Shown here piece after piece: positions 15,785-25,144 of a stretch of 64,000 nucleotides of DNA (position 1 is its first letter; each line of letters opens with the position of its first letter). Origin of the DNA: MGBC120314 sp051880495. GTDB taxonomy: Bacteria; Bacillota; Clostridia; Lachnospirales; Lachnospiraceae. Location of the stretch: contig JBJEOB010000163.1 of NCBI GenBank assembly GCA_051880495.1, positions 32,439 through 96,438 on the forward strand, given 5' to 3'. The notes under the pieces are model-generated. The model saw only the letters and a list, made by a program, of their open reading frames with translations, made no database searches and was not told the DNA's origin. The position numbers were made by a program, and so were the translations under genes.

Positions 15785-18061
15785 ATGCAGATTACATTAT
15801 CGTGTGTTATATTGTGTTTAATGTTAATTATTGCTTTTTTATATTTCATCATTGGAAAAGTACATATGACAGAGAGTATAAAGAGACTCCGTTATACGAT
15901 TGTGGCTGTTGAATTTATACTTGTATCTGAGATTGCAATACTTCTTGTCAGGGAACGTCAGGCTGCATTCCTTGCATTTACAATGTATTATATTTCAATG
16001 GCATGGTTAGTTTTTTCCATGTTCCGTTTTGGAACTGCTCATGCCGGATATGGCAAGGTTATATTTTATAAGGTTCCTTTTTTCTGGGTCACTGTATTAG
16101 AGACTATTGTCCTGATATGGGGCTATTTTTCTAAAGAAATTTTTACGATTACACACATCAGGTGGTTTAACAATTCAATTTGGGCTTCCAGAAGATTTCC
16201 GATCTTTTTTGTATATACGATAACATGTATTGTGATATTATCGGTTGTGCTGATAATACTGGCACTTGCAACAGTAAAGAGTGCCAAATTGTATCGCCCA
16301 AAATATTTCAGTGTCCTTTGCGTATTATTCTTTGTGACTGTATTTTATTGTGTGGCACTTTATAAAGAACAGCCGCTTGTTGTTCCGGTGCTTTGCTTTG
16401 GAGTAGCTGAAATAGTTATAATTTATATGGCTGTATTTTACGCACCAAAGAGACTTACTCAGAAGGCGTTATTGTTTGCTGCTGATAAGCTTAATGATGG
16501 AATAATTTTATATGATGATGAACACCATTTAAAGTTTGTGACAGAAAGCTTTTGTCAGGTTTTTCATATTACGGATGAAGAAATGCTTGAGGATGAGGAA
16601 CTGTTCCGAAAACGGGTGTTTGAAGAGGCAGATGTGGAGAATGCATGGAACGGACGGGTTAAAGAAGTTCAGTCAGGCAGTCAGAAGCGTTATTATGAAA
16701 TACAAAATAAGGAATTGGATGATGAAGTTAAATCTGTTGGAACTGTTTATTGGATTAAGGATGTAACGGAAGCTATTGATAATTACGAAGAAATGGTACG
16801 ACGTGCTAATTTTGATGAACTTACCGGAATTTATAATGAAGCTCATTTTTATGAAACGTCGGAGAAAGTACTGAAAGAAAATCCGGATACGGATTTTGTA
16901 ATGATTTGTTCAAATGTTGATAAATTTAGATTTTTCAGGGAACTGTTTGGCAAAGAAAAAGCACAGGACTATATTGTTCAGACGGCAATGGCATTAAAGA
17001 ATGGATTGTCCCAAATTCCGTTATGCAGGTACGGTAGAATTGCTGAAGATACTTTCTATGTTATGATGCCTAAGAAGTATTTTAAGGAAAGTGATTTAAT
17101 ACAGGCAGTTGATAATGTTACCTCCATGTATAATACAAATAATTATAATCTTTTTGTAAGACTTGGCGTTTATGAAATCCAGGATAAAAATGCAACAATG
17201 GCGTCTATTTGTAATCGTGCTTCAATTGCATGTGATGTTCAAAGGTATGATTACCGCAAGAGATTGTCGTGGTTTGATGAAGATGCCCAGAACGAGGCAA
17301 TGCGCGAAGAAAGATATAATGCAGAGCTGACTGGTGCGATTGCGAATGGAGATATTACGATTTATCTTCAGCCACAGATGGACAGTGAAGGCAAAATTAT
17401 TGGTGCAGAAGCTCTGGCACGCTGGATTCATAAAGAAGACGGAGTTATACCTCCGGCAAAATTTATTCCTTTATTTGAAAAGAATGGTCGCATCACGGAC
17501 CTTGATATGCATATATGGAGACTTGCATGCCGGAAATTGAGAGAGTGGAAGGATAAAGGACGTACAGATCTTTACATTTCGGTGAATATTTCGGCAAAGG
17601 ATTTATATGAATTAGATATTTATGATGTATATATGAATCTGATAAATGAATATGGAATTGATCCGGGAAATCTTAAGCTGGAGATTACTGAATCTGCAAT
17701 TACTAATGATTTAAGACAACATATTTCCTTAATAACGCGGTTGCAGAAGGCGGGTTTTGAGGTCGAAATGGACGATTTCGGAAGTGCGTATTCTTCATTT
17801 AACATGTTGAAGGATTTGTGTGTTGATGTATTAAAAATTGATATGAAGTTCTTAGGTGAGACTGAAAATGTTGAGCGAAGCCAGGATATTCTGTGCAGTA
17901 TAGTCGATTTGTCAAAGAAACTTGAAATGAAGACTGTCGCAGAAGGAGTGGAGACAGAAGGACAATATGAATTTTTAAGGGAAACAGGATGTGATATTTA
18001 CCAGGGCTATTATTTTTCAAAACCTATATCAACAGAAGAATTTGAGAAAAAATATTTTTAG
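15785..18061 (+). CDS. Membrane EAL phosphodiesterase with degenerate GGDEF domain
   Basis: 758 residues. The first 220 form about seven membrane helices of the histidine-kinase 7TM sensor type, followed by a PAS-like segment (about 230-335), a GGDEF-fold domain and an EAL domain. The GGDEF domain opens normally (FDELTGIYNEAHF) but its active-site loop reads YGRIAEDTF in place of RxGGDEF, so diguanylate cyclase activity should be lost. The EAL domain keeps EALARW (about 540), the metal-binding Glu in ITESA, MDDFGSAYSSF and AEGVET, so c-di-GMP hydrolysis is expected. AAAGGGG precedes ATG 15785. It is monocistronic and converges on a solute-binding lipoprotein gene. Confidence 0.88.
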   Translation: MQITLSCVILCLMLIIAFLYFIIGKVHMTESIKRLRYTIVAVEFILVSEIAILLVRERQAAFLAFTMYYISMAWLVFSMFRFGTAHAGYGKVIFYKVPFFWVTVLETIVLIWGYFSKEIFTITHIRWFNNSIWASRRFPIFFVYTITCIVILSVVLIILALATVKSAKLYRPKYFSVLCVLFFVTVFYCVALYKEQPLVVPVLCFGVAEIVIIYMAVFYAPKRLTQKALLFAADKLNDGIILYDDEHHLKFVTESFCQVFHITDEEMLEDEELFRKRVFEEADVENAWNGRVKEVQSGSQKRYYEIQNKELDDEVKSVGTVYWIKDVTEAIDNYEEMVRRANFDELTGIYNEAHFYETSEKVLKENPDTDFVMICSNVDKFRFFRELFGKEKAQDYIVQTAMALKNGLSQIPLCRYGRIAEDTFYVMMPKKYFKESDLIQAVDNVTSMYNTNNYNLFVRLGVYEIQDKNATMASICNRASIACDVQRYDYRKRLSWFDEDAQNEAMREERYNAELTGAIANGDITIYLQPQMDSEGKIIGAEALARWIHKEDGVIPPAKFIPLFEKNGRITDLDMHIWRLACRKLREWKDKGRTDLYISVNISAKDLYELDIYDVYMNLINEYGIDPGNLKLEITESAITNDLRQHISLITRLQKAGFEVEMDDFGSAYSSFNMLKDLCVDVLKIDMKFLGETENVERSQDILCSIVDLSKKLEMKTVAEGVETEGQYEFLRETGCDIYQGYYFSKPISTEEFEKKYF

Positions 18062-18074
18062 AAATACATAATAA

Positions 18075-18101
18075 AAAGGGGCTGTCGCAGCCCCTTTATT
18101 C
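18075..18101. terminator. Bidirectional terminator
   Basis: AAAGGGGCTG (18075-18084) and CAGCCCCTTT (18088-18097) form a 10-pair stem with a TCG loop. It serves the convergent genes on both sides and overlaps the stop codon of the minus-strand lipoprotein gene. Confidence 0.85.
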
Positions 18102-19466
18102 TGTCCAATAAGGATCGTCTGCTTCAATTGCCAATTCGGCTCTTTTGGCATCAATAGCTTCCAGTACCTGTTCGGGTGTCATTTCTCCGGAACACATTTT
18201 CATAATGTTTTGAGAAATTTCTCCCCATTGTTCATTGAAATATGTAACTTCATCCTGAATAACCAGCCCACGGTGGTCATCATCAAATTTATCGAGAAAC
18301 TCTTTTGTTGAGGTATCATATTTAGGTGTCTGGCCGGCATCAAAAGGCAGGTTCTCGGTTTCATTTGAATTATCAATTATAAACTGAATATTCTCCTCCA
18401 TAGTGAGATATTCGAAAAATAATTTAGCCGCTTCAACATTTTTGGAAGAATTTGAAATAAAACGTGAAGGACCGGTAGGGTGAATGTTAAGAATCTGGTT
18501 ATCACAAACCGGTAACAGCATCAGCCCAAAATCATCTTTTGTATACCCTTTGTTAAGGTTACTTTCGATTATTGAGTTAATAGAACCGGGTTTTAACATG
18601 CACATTGCATATTCTCCGGAAGCTAAATGATCGAAGGCATTTTCAAAGGTATCTGTTGTGTAACTTCTGCCAAAATATCCGTTTAAAGCCAGCTGGTAAA
18701 TCTGTGATAAAGCCTTTTTCATGTTTTTATTTTCGGCAAAAGTTGTTTCGTTGGAATTAAGCTTATCGATAATGTCAGGCTCAAGTTTTTTGAAAATCTG
18801 ACCGTTTTCGGCAAAAAGCATTGTCTGATGCCATCCGTCAGCCATCGGCTCATAGATTGGTATGATTCCCTTTGATAAAATTATATGGCACAGGTTGAGA
18901 AATTCATCATAAGTATCAGGAATTTCGGTGAAACCTGTTGCATTAAAAATCTTTTTATTGTAGACCATATAATAATCTGTTGTGGTATCGTAATAGGTCA
19001 TACCATAGATTTTCCCGTCGATAGAAGTTTCAGTTGCGGAAAAAGTGTCATATCTGTCTATCCATGGCTCATTTGAAAGGTCAACTGCGTAATTGTCAAG
19101 ATGATATGTCTTGTCAATTGCAAATCCTGACTGCGCAAGAAAAACATCGGGTGCATGGTTGGATTCCAACCTTTCAAAAAGGGTGGGAAGATATTGCTCG
19201 TCAGAATATAAATCATAGATTACCTGAATGCCCGTTGCTGCCTCGAAATTAGTAGCAATTTCAAATTCTGCGTCTTTAATCCAGTCACCTGAAGCCATTA
19301 CGGTGATTACCGAACCAGAAAGTCCGGCTTTATCAGCTCGGTTTCTAAAGTCCTGGTCGACAGTTGAATAAGCGTTACCACATCCACACATAAATGTTGT
19401 TAAAAAAGCAACAGACAGTATAGCATTTATTATTTTTTTATTAATAATAGTATCGCCCCATTTCAT
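18096..19466 (-). CDS. Extracellular solute-binding lipoprotein (family 1), orphan
   Basis: About 456 residues. The N terminus MKWGDTIINKKIINAILSVA continues FLTTFMCGCG, a lipoprotein signal peptide with the acylated Cys in the MCGC region. The mature part has the family 1 ABC sugar-binding fold signature: ITVMASGDWIKDAEFEIATNF near the start, then PDVFLAQSG, IYGMTYY and YNKKIFNATGF. It should bind a carbohydrate outside the membrane. No permease or ATPase gene of a sugar ABC system is adjacent, so it may serve a distant transporter or act as a sensor subunit. The frame is open for 53 codons upstream; the start at 19466 is chosen from the signal peptide, although no good ribosome binding site was found. 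Confidence 0.8.
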   Translation of the reverse strand: MKWGDTIINKKIINAILSVAFLTTFMCGCGNAYSTVDQDFRNRADKAGLSGSVITVMASGDWIKDAEFEIATNFEAATGIQVIYDLYSDEQYLPTLFERLESNHAPDVFLAQSGFAIDKTYHLDNYAVDLSNEPWIDRYDTFSATETSIDGKIYGMTYYDTTTDYYMVYNKKIFNATGFTEIPDTYDEFLNLCHIILSKGIIPIYEPMADGWHQTMLFAENGQIFKKLEPDIIDKLNSNETTFAENKNMKKALSQIYQLALNGYFGRSYTTDTFENAFDHLASGEYAMCMLKPGSINSIIESNLNKGYTKDDFGLMLLPVCDNQILNIHPTGPSRFISNSSKNVEAAKLFFEYLTMEENIQFIIDNSNETENLPFDAGQTPKYDTSTKEFLDKFDDDHRGLVIQDEVTYFNEQWGEISQNIMKMCSGEMTPEQVLEAIDAKRAELAIEADDPYWTE

Positions 19467-19675
19467 TTGTAGATGTAAAAATGTTATCATATATAAGCAG
19501 TTTTTACAAGAATTGATTCTTAAGTAATTTTTAATAAAATTAAGTAAAAAACAATTGAAAAATTTCCGGGAATTTTTTATACTATAACTAGTTATATGCT
19601 GTTTTATGGAGAAGAAGACGGGCATATAATTAAACAGTGGGTAAATGAAATATTAATTAACAACAGGAGGTAAAA

Positions 19676-20323
19676 ATGGGATTCGGGAAAAAAGTAGCAC
19701 TTGTGTTATTGATTATTGGTGCGGTCTTAATGTTTGATGGGTATAACAGCCGTAATAATTTGAATAATGCGAGAAATATCAACGATTTGTATGCGTCGGA
19801 ACTGGAAGCAGGGATGTATGTAACAGGCAATATTAAAGATTATCTGCTGCGAACAAAAGATTCGAGCGGTAATCCTGTATCGACAGGTGTTACATATACT
19901 GATGTAATCAATGGAACACAGGAAAAAAATGCGTTCGCGATAAAGACCAAGGATAATAAGTATATCCAGATATTTATCAGTGACCCGGACGTATATGAAG
20001 AATTAAAAAGTGCTGATTTTATTAAGCATCTTGGAAATCAGCCGGGGATATACGTTGAGGGAAGAATTGTAAATAATACATATGAAATTCCAACGGAATT
20101 TTTTAAAAGCGCATTAAAACTTCGAACTGATGCTGAAGTTGAAAAGAGGGTATGTACTACACTTATAATTGAGCAGTGTAATTTGTCGGGAAGAACTGCC
20201 AGATTTGATCAGGGAATGATGGCGGTAGGAGCTGCCATACTTGTTTTATTTGTTGGCATGCTGAGTTCAGGCAGTAGAAAGAAAACAGCCAGGGATTTAA
20301 TGAAAAACCCTGCAAGAAGGTAA
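19676..20323 (+). CDS. Unknown two-TM protein
   Basis: 215 residues with a membrane helix at about 5-22 (KVALVLLIIGAVLMFDGY), an extracytoplasmic domain of about 150 residues, and a second helix at about 177-197 (MMAVGAAILVLFVGML) ending in a basic cytoplasmic tail. The outer domain alternates strands with GMYVTGNIKDYL and GIYVEGRIVNNTYEIP, suggesting an OB-like barrel. No family was recognised. AGGAGG before ATG 19676 shows that it is well translated. It is divergent from the lipoprotein gene and convergent with kdgK. Confidence 0.65.
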   Translation: MGFGKKVALVLLIIGAVLMFDGYNSRNNLNNARNINDLYASELEAGMYVTGNIKDYLLRTKDSSGNPVSTGVTYTDVINGTQEKNAFAIKTKDNKYIQIFISDPDVYEELKSADFIKHLGNQPGIYVEGRIVNNTYEIPTEFFKSALKLRTDAEVEKRVCTTLIIEQCNLSGRTARFDQGMMAVGAAILVLFVGMLSSGSRKKTARDLMKNPARR

Positions 20324-20340
20324 TTCAGGACATAATAAAA

Positions 20341-20375
20341 GTTCCAGCCATGTTTTTCATGGTTGGAACTTTTTT
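20341..20375. terminator. Bidirectional terminator
   Basis: GTTCCAGCCATG (20341-20352) and CATGGTTGGAAC (20358-20369) form a 12-pair stem, with T run on the plus side and A run before it. It separates the convergent genes ending at 20323 and 20377. Confidence 0.88.
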
Positions 20376-20376
20376 C

Positions 20377-21378
20377 TTATCGCTGAACTTCGTTGCCTGA
20401 TTCAGAAAATGCAAGTCTTTCAACTTCCTCAAGGGTTATCAGGTTGAAATCACCACTGACGGTATGCTTTAAGCAGCTCGCAGCGTTTGCAAATTCAACA
20501 CATTTTTCAGGTGTATAATTATGTATAAGCGCGTAAATCAGTCCTGCACAGAAAGCATCTCCTGCACCGATATAGTCAAGAACATGCATATAGTATTTTT
20601 TGCTGTAATATGCAGTGTTGTCGGTATATATCATAGACTGAAGCTCAAAGGTAGTGATTGATGTTTCGTTACGCCATACCGAAGCAACCATTCTGAACGG
20701 GAAGCGGGACATAAGTTCTTTTGCAACGTATTCATTTTTATTTTCAATGCCTGTAGTATCAATCTGGAAAATACCGACTGCATCATCTTCATTTGCAATA
20801 CAAATGTCAACATAACGGCAAATTTCAGACATTACGCGGTTAGCCTTCTGACCGTCCCAGAGCTTACTTCTGTAATTGAGGTCACAGCTTACCGTAAGAC
20901 CAAGCTCTTTAGCCTTTTTACATGCGGTAAGACACACCTTGGCAAGTGTATCACTTATTGCAGGAGTAATTCCTGAAAAATGGAACCAGTTGGCACCGTC
21001 AAATATTTTATCCCAGTCAAATTCGTCTTCGGAAGCAAGTGCAATAGCAGAGCCTTTACGGTTGTAGATGACATTTGAAGGTCTCTGGCTTGTTTTCTTT
21101 TCAAGGAAATAGATTCCTATCTGCTCGCCTCCACGAACTATATCACGTGTATCAACACCATATTCTCTGAGTGAATTAACGGCGGCCTGTCCAATTCCGT
21201 GTGCAGGAAGCTTGGTAACATAGCTTGTATCAACACCAAATGTAGCCAGTGAAACGGCAGTATTGGCTTCTCCACCGCCATAAACGCCCTCGAAACGGTT
21301 GCATTGTACGAAGCGGTCATTGTTTTCAGGGGAAAGTCTTAACATGATTTCACCGAAAGTAATTATCTTATTTTTCAT
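20377..21378 (-). CDS. kdgK: 2-keto-3-deoxygluconate kinase (PfkB family)
   Basis: 333-residue sugar kinase of the ribokinase/PfkB family. The start KIITFGEIMLRLSPENNDRF and the GGGEANTAVSLATFG glycine-rich strand are typical, and the C-terminal active-site signature DYIGAGDAFCAGL with the catalytic Asp is intact. The overall sequence is of the KdgK type, which phosphorylates 2-keto-3-deoxygluconate in hexuronate and pectin breakdown. No other uronate gene is in the window. The start ATG 21378 is preferred to a site seven codons upstream because AGAGG precedes it. Substrate assignment is by family resemblance and could instead be another keto-sugar. Confidence 0.8.
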   Translation of the reverse strand: MKNKIITFGEIMLRLSPENNDRFVQCNRFEGVYGGGEANTAVSLATFGVDTSYVTKLPAHGIGQAAVNSLREYGVDTRDIVRGGEQIGIYFLEKKTSQRPSNVIYNRKGSAIALASEDEFDWDKIFDGANWFHFSGITPAISDTLAKVCLTACKKAKELGLTVSCDLNYRSKLWDGQKANRVMSEICRYVDICIANEDDAVGIFQIDTTGIENKNEYVAKELMSRFPFRMVASVWRNETSITTFELQSMIYTDNTAYYSKKYYMHVLDYIGAGDAFCAGLIYALIHNYTPEKCVEFANAASCLKHTVSGDFNLITLEEVERLAFSESGNEVQR

Positions 21379-21436
21379 AGTCAGCCTCTTTTCTTTCAAT
21401 TGCTATTCAGAATTGCAAACATTCATATTCTATCAC

Positions 21437-21461
21437 ATTTTGTTCGTTTATAAAACAAATA
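21437..21461. promoter_or_regulatory. Possible operator between kdgK and the ABC exporter
   Basis: TTTGTT (21439-21444) and AACAAA (21454-21459) form an inverted repeat centred in the 146-base divergent region, close to the likely kdgK promoter. The half-sites are AT-rich, so a chance match is possible. Confidence 0.3.
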
Positions 21462-21524
21462 TTTATTTGATTTTTGAAAATTTTATGGAGTATAATAATG
21501 ATATAATTTATCGGAGGATGCTTT

Positions 21525-23267
21525 ATGTTTAAATATATTAAGAAATACTGGTTTTTTGCCTTACTAGCTCCGCTTTTTATGATTGGTGAGGTTACGATGG
21601 ACCTGCTTCAGCCTCGTCTGATGCGCATCGTTATTGATGAAGGAGTGTTGGGACTGTCCAATAATTATATAGGTGATCTGGACATTGTAATTAATACAGG
21701 TCTTAAGATGATATGCTTTGTTGCGCTTGGAGGAATGTTTGGTATTATGTCCGGAGTATTTGCGAATCTCTGCGGACAGAATTTTGGAAATGCTCTTAGA
21801 AAGGATTCTTTTGGAAGGATTATGTCTTTGTCTTTTGAACAGACCGATCAGTTTACGACAGGCTCCCTTATTACAAGGGTTACAAATGACATCACACAGG
21901 TTCAGAATCTTGTTAAGCATTGTATACGTGGTTTTATAAGGACATTTTTACTTTTTTCCGGTGGAATATTTAGTATGGTTATGCTCGATATGAGTTTTGG
22001 TTATGTTGTTGTTTGTGCATTGCCGCTTGTCTTGCTTTGTGTTGTTTTTTTTCTGTCAAGGACAGCACCGAAGTTCTCAATTTTGCAGAAACGTCTTGAC
22101 CGAATGAACAATGTACTTCAGGAAAATGTTTCAGGTACACGTGTTGTCAAGGCATATGTCAGAGAAGAATATGAAAAAGAGCGTTTTAAAACATCCAATA
22201 ACGAACTTGTAAGAACACAGCTTGATATTCTTTTATTATTATCTTATATGACACCTATCATGAATATAATCATGAATATTTCTGTTGTTGCAGTTATAAA
22301 GATTGGCGGAATAAGAGTTGCGGCAGGTGCAATTACGCCGGGAACGGTTATGGCTGCCATTACATATATTACACAGATACTTAATGCGGTTATGCGAATG
22401 ACCATGATATTCCAGACTGTATCAAGAGGTGTTGCGTCAGGAAAACGTATAATGGAGGTGCTTGAGTGTGAACCTTCAATTATTTCGGGATTGTACAATG
22501 AAGAAACTAAAGAACACGGTAAAATTGAATTTGAACATGTGTCGTTTGCATATCCGGGTATGGGGGATAAAAAAATACTTCAGGATATCAATCTGTCAAT
22601 AAATCCGGGAGAAACATTTGCAATACTCGGAAGTACGGGATGCGGCAAGACAAGTCTCATTCAGCTGATTCCAAGATTTTACGACGCAACAGAAGGCAGA
22701 GTATTAATTGATGGTGTCGATGTCAAAGATTACAATCTTAATCTCCTTAGAAGTAAGGTGGCTGTTGCACTTCAAAAGAGTGAGGTATTCAGCACAACGA
22801 TAGAGGAGAACATTCGCTGGGGTAAGCCGGATGCAACTGACGATGAAATTGAAAGTGCGGCAAAGATTGCCCAGGCGTGGGATTTTATTGCGGCAAAGGA
22901 AGACGGAATAAATACCGTGGTGTCACAGGGAGGATTTAGCCTGTCGGGAGGACAGAAACAGAGAGTTGCCATTTCAAGGGCTGTTTTAAAATCTGCTGAA
23001 ATACTTATATTTGATGATTCTACAAGTGCACTTGACTTAAGGACAGAGGCAAAGTTATATGAAGCACTGGAAAAGAATTATAAAGATGTAACAAAGATCA
23101 TTATTGCGCAAAGAATCGCCTCAGTAAAGGATGCTGACAGAATTGCAATATTGGAAAACGGAACAATCAGAGAGATTGGCTCACACAAGGAATTGTTAGC
23201 AAACAGCCAGACTTATCGTGACATATATCAGTCACAGTTAAAAGGAGGCGAAGAAGATGGCAGATAA
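21525..23267 (+). CDS. ABC exporter half-transporter, degenerate nucleotide site
   Basis: 580 residues: a six-helix type IV exporter domain (about 1-310) and an ATPase domain with Walker A GSTGCGKT (about 369-376), signature LSGGQKQR and Walker B ending FDDSTSALD, where the catalytic Glu is replaced by Asp. The switch His is also changed (IIAQRIAS instead of AHR). These substitutions are characteristic of the degenerate site in heterodimeric exporters such as BmrC/BmrD and TM287/288. Start ATG 21525 follows GGAGG. The next gene overlaps by 11 bases and supplies the partner with canonical residues. Substrate (drug, lipid or peptide) cannot be told from sequence. Confidence 0.9.
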   Translation: MFKYIKKYWFFALLAPLFMIGEVTMDLLQPRLMRIVIDEGVLGLSNNYIGDLDIVINTGLKMICFVALGGMFGIMSGVFANLCGQNFGNALRKDSFGRIMSLSFEQTDQFTTGSLITRVTNDITQVQNLVKHCIRGFIRTFLLFSGGIFSMVMLDMSFGYVVVCALPLVLLCVVFFLSRTAPKFSILQKRLDRMNNVLQENVSGTRVVKAYVREEYEKERFKTSNNELVRTQLDILLLLSYMTPIMNIIMNISVVAVIKIGGIRVAAGAITPGTVMAAITYITQILNAVMRMTMIFQTVSRGVASGKRIMEVLECEPSIISGLYNEETKEHGKIEFEHVSFAYPGMGDKKILQDINLSINPGETFAILGSTGCGKTSLIQLIPRFYDATEGRVLIDGVDVKDYNLNLLRSKVAVALQKSEVFSTTIEENIRWGKPDATDDEIESAAKIAQAWDFIAAKEDGINTVVSQGGFSLSGGQKQRVAISRAVLKSAEILIFDDSTSALDLRTEAKLYEALEKNYKDVTKIIIAQRIASVKDADRIAILENGTIREIGSHKELLANSQTYRDIYQSQLKGGEEDGR

Positions 23268-25068
23268 ACAATCGTTAAGTAATTATAAGATTCCGGGAAC
23301 AAGAACACCAAGGAACAGGCAGGGATATGAAAAACCTGTTGATGGGAAAAAAACATTTAAAAGACTGCTGTTTTATTTTGCAGATGAAAAGAAAAAAATA
23401 GCCGTATTGATTATTTCTGTTATTATTACAGTTGTATGTTCTGTTTATGTACCAAAACTCCAGAGTGAGGCTATAGATACAATTTCATCCGGTGCATTTT
23501 CTTTGCTTGGCAGTATTCTTTTATGTATGCTTGTTCTTTATGGAATACATGGTATTTTTACGTTGTTTCAGAGCAGAATAAGCGCAATTTTAAGCCAGAG
23601 TATTGTCAGCAGAATGCGTAATGACCTTTTTGATAAAATAGTAAATATGCCTGTAAGATATATAGATAATCATCCTCATGGTGATATAATGAGCCGAATG
23701 ACAAATGATATTGAAAATATATCAAGTACGGTTTCACAGTCACTTAGTTCGCTTGTTTCGGGTATATTAATGGTAGCAGGTACAGTTATCATGATGTTCT
23801 GTCTTTGCCCGCAGCTTGCTATTCTTTCAATGACAACAGTTATATTGACGGTTTCAGCAACAAAATTACTGTCTACTGCTATGCGTAAGCTTTACAGAAA
23901 ACAACAGGAACTTCTGGGCAGTCTTAACAGCACCGTGGAGGAAATGGTGGGTGGTTACAAAACTGTCGTTGCATATGGACGTCAGAATGCAGTAATAGAA
24001 GAGTTTAATGATACATCTGATGAACTTACCAGAATTGGAATAATGGCTGATATACTTGGTAATTCCATGGGTCCTGTCATGAATGTCATTAACAATGTAA
24101 GCTTTGTAATAATTGCAGCTTTTGGCGGTTACTTTGCAATAAAAGGCGTCATTTCAATTGGTGTTATTTCAGCATTTATCGTATATGCAAAGCAGTTCGG
24201 AAGGCCGATAGATGAACTGGCACAGATTTACGGTCAGATACAGACTGCAATTTCAGGAGCAGAGCGTGTGTTTGCGGTTATGGATGAAAAAAGCGAGGAT
24301 AAATCCGGGGACAGGAGCATTAAGGATATTAAAGGTGTTATTACATTTGAAAATGTCAATTTTTCATATATTGAAGGGCACAGAGTGCTTCATGATTTTA
24401 ACTTTGAAGTAAAGTCAGGTCAGAAAATTGCACTGGTAGGTTCAACGGGAAGCGGTAAAACGACCGTGGTTAATCTGCTGATGAGATTCTATGATGCGGA
24501 CAGCGGTGAAATAAAGATTGACGGCGTGAATATAAAGGACATTAACTGCAATGAATTAAGAGGAAGAATTGGAATTGTTTTACAGGATACGGTGCTTTTT
24601 GCTGATACTGTAAAAAATAATTTAAAATACTCAAGGTCTGATGCTACTGATGAAGAAATAATTGAAGCGGCAAAGTTTAGCCACTGTCATGATATGATAG
24701 AGAAAATGAAAAACGGATACGATTCGGAACTTGCTGCCGGAGGTATGAATCTTTCGCAGGGGCAAAGGCAGCTTCTTACAATAGCCAGAGCGCTTATTGC
24801 AAAGCCGGACATTCTTATTCTTGATGAAGCAACTTCAAGCGTAGATACAAGAACGGAAAAATATATTCAGGATGCTATGGTAAAATTAATGAAAAACCGC
24901 ACCAGCCTTATTATTGCGCACAGACTGTCGACGATTCAGGATGCTGACTGTATTATAGTAATGGATAACGGTTGTATTGTAGAAACGGGTACGCATACAG
25001 AACTGCTTCAACGAAAGGGCAGATATCATGAATTATATATGACACAGTTTGCGGGAAATAATATCTAA
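23257..25068 (+). CDS. ABC exporter half-transporter, canonical nucleotide site
   Basis: 603 residues. An N-terminal extension of about 45 polar residues precedes the six-helix domain. The ATPase domain has Walker A GSTGSGKT (about 394-401), Walker B ILILDEATSSVDTR with the catalytic Glu, and switch IIAHRLST, all canonical; its signature reads LSQGQ in place of LSGGQ, which fits a dimer in which the altered signature serves the degenerate site of the partner. Translational coupling to the preceding gene (11-base overlap, GGAGG inside it) supports heterodimer formation. Confidence 0.92.
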   Translation: MADKQSLSNYKIPGTRTPRNRQGYEKPVDGKKTFKRLLFYFADEKKKIAVLIISVIITVVCSVYVPKLQSEAIDTISSGAFSLLGSILLCMLVLYGIHGIFTLFQSRISAILSQSIVSRMRNDLFDKIVNMPVRYIDNHPHGDIMSRMTNDIENISSTVSQSLSSLVSGILMVAGTVIMMFCLCPQLAILSMTTVILTVSATKLLSTAMRKLYRKQQELLGSLNSTVEEMVGGYKTVVAYGRQNAVIEEFNDTSDELTRIGIMADILGNSMGPVMNVINNVSFVIIAAFGGYFAIKGVISIGVISAFIVYAKQFGRPIDELAQIYGQIQTAISGAERVFAVMDEKSEDKSGDRSIKDIKGVITFENVNFSYIEGHRVLHDFNFEVKSGQKIALVGSTGSGKTTVVNLLMRFYDADSGEIKIDGVNIKDINCNELRGRIGIVLQDTVLFADTVKNNLKYSRSDATDEEIIEAAKFSHCHDMIEKMKNGYDSELAAGGMNLSQGQRQLLTIARALIAKPDILILDEATSSVDTRTEKYIQDAMVKLMKNRTSLIIAHRLSTIQDADCIIVMDNGCIVETGTHTELLQRKGRYHELYMTQFAGNNI

Positions 25069-25083
25069 TAATGTTTTATAACA

Positions 25084-25112
25084 TTGATTTTATGCAGTTT
25101 TGGGGATATAAT
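25084..25112 (+). promoter_or_regulatory. Promoter of the PocR/EAL unit
   Basis: TTGATT (25084-25089), 17-base spacer, TATAAT (25107-25112), 32 bases before the ATG. Confidence 0.65.
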
Positions 25113-25144
25113 AAGTTATATATTATGTACGTGGGGATGAGGGT

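Noticed and set aside
18096..19625. Longer N terminus for the solute-binding lipoprotein
   Set aside because: The additional 53 codons would place a polar segment before a clear lipoprotein signal peptide.
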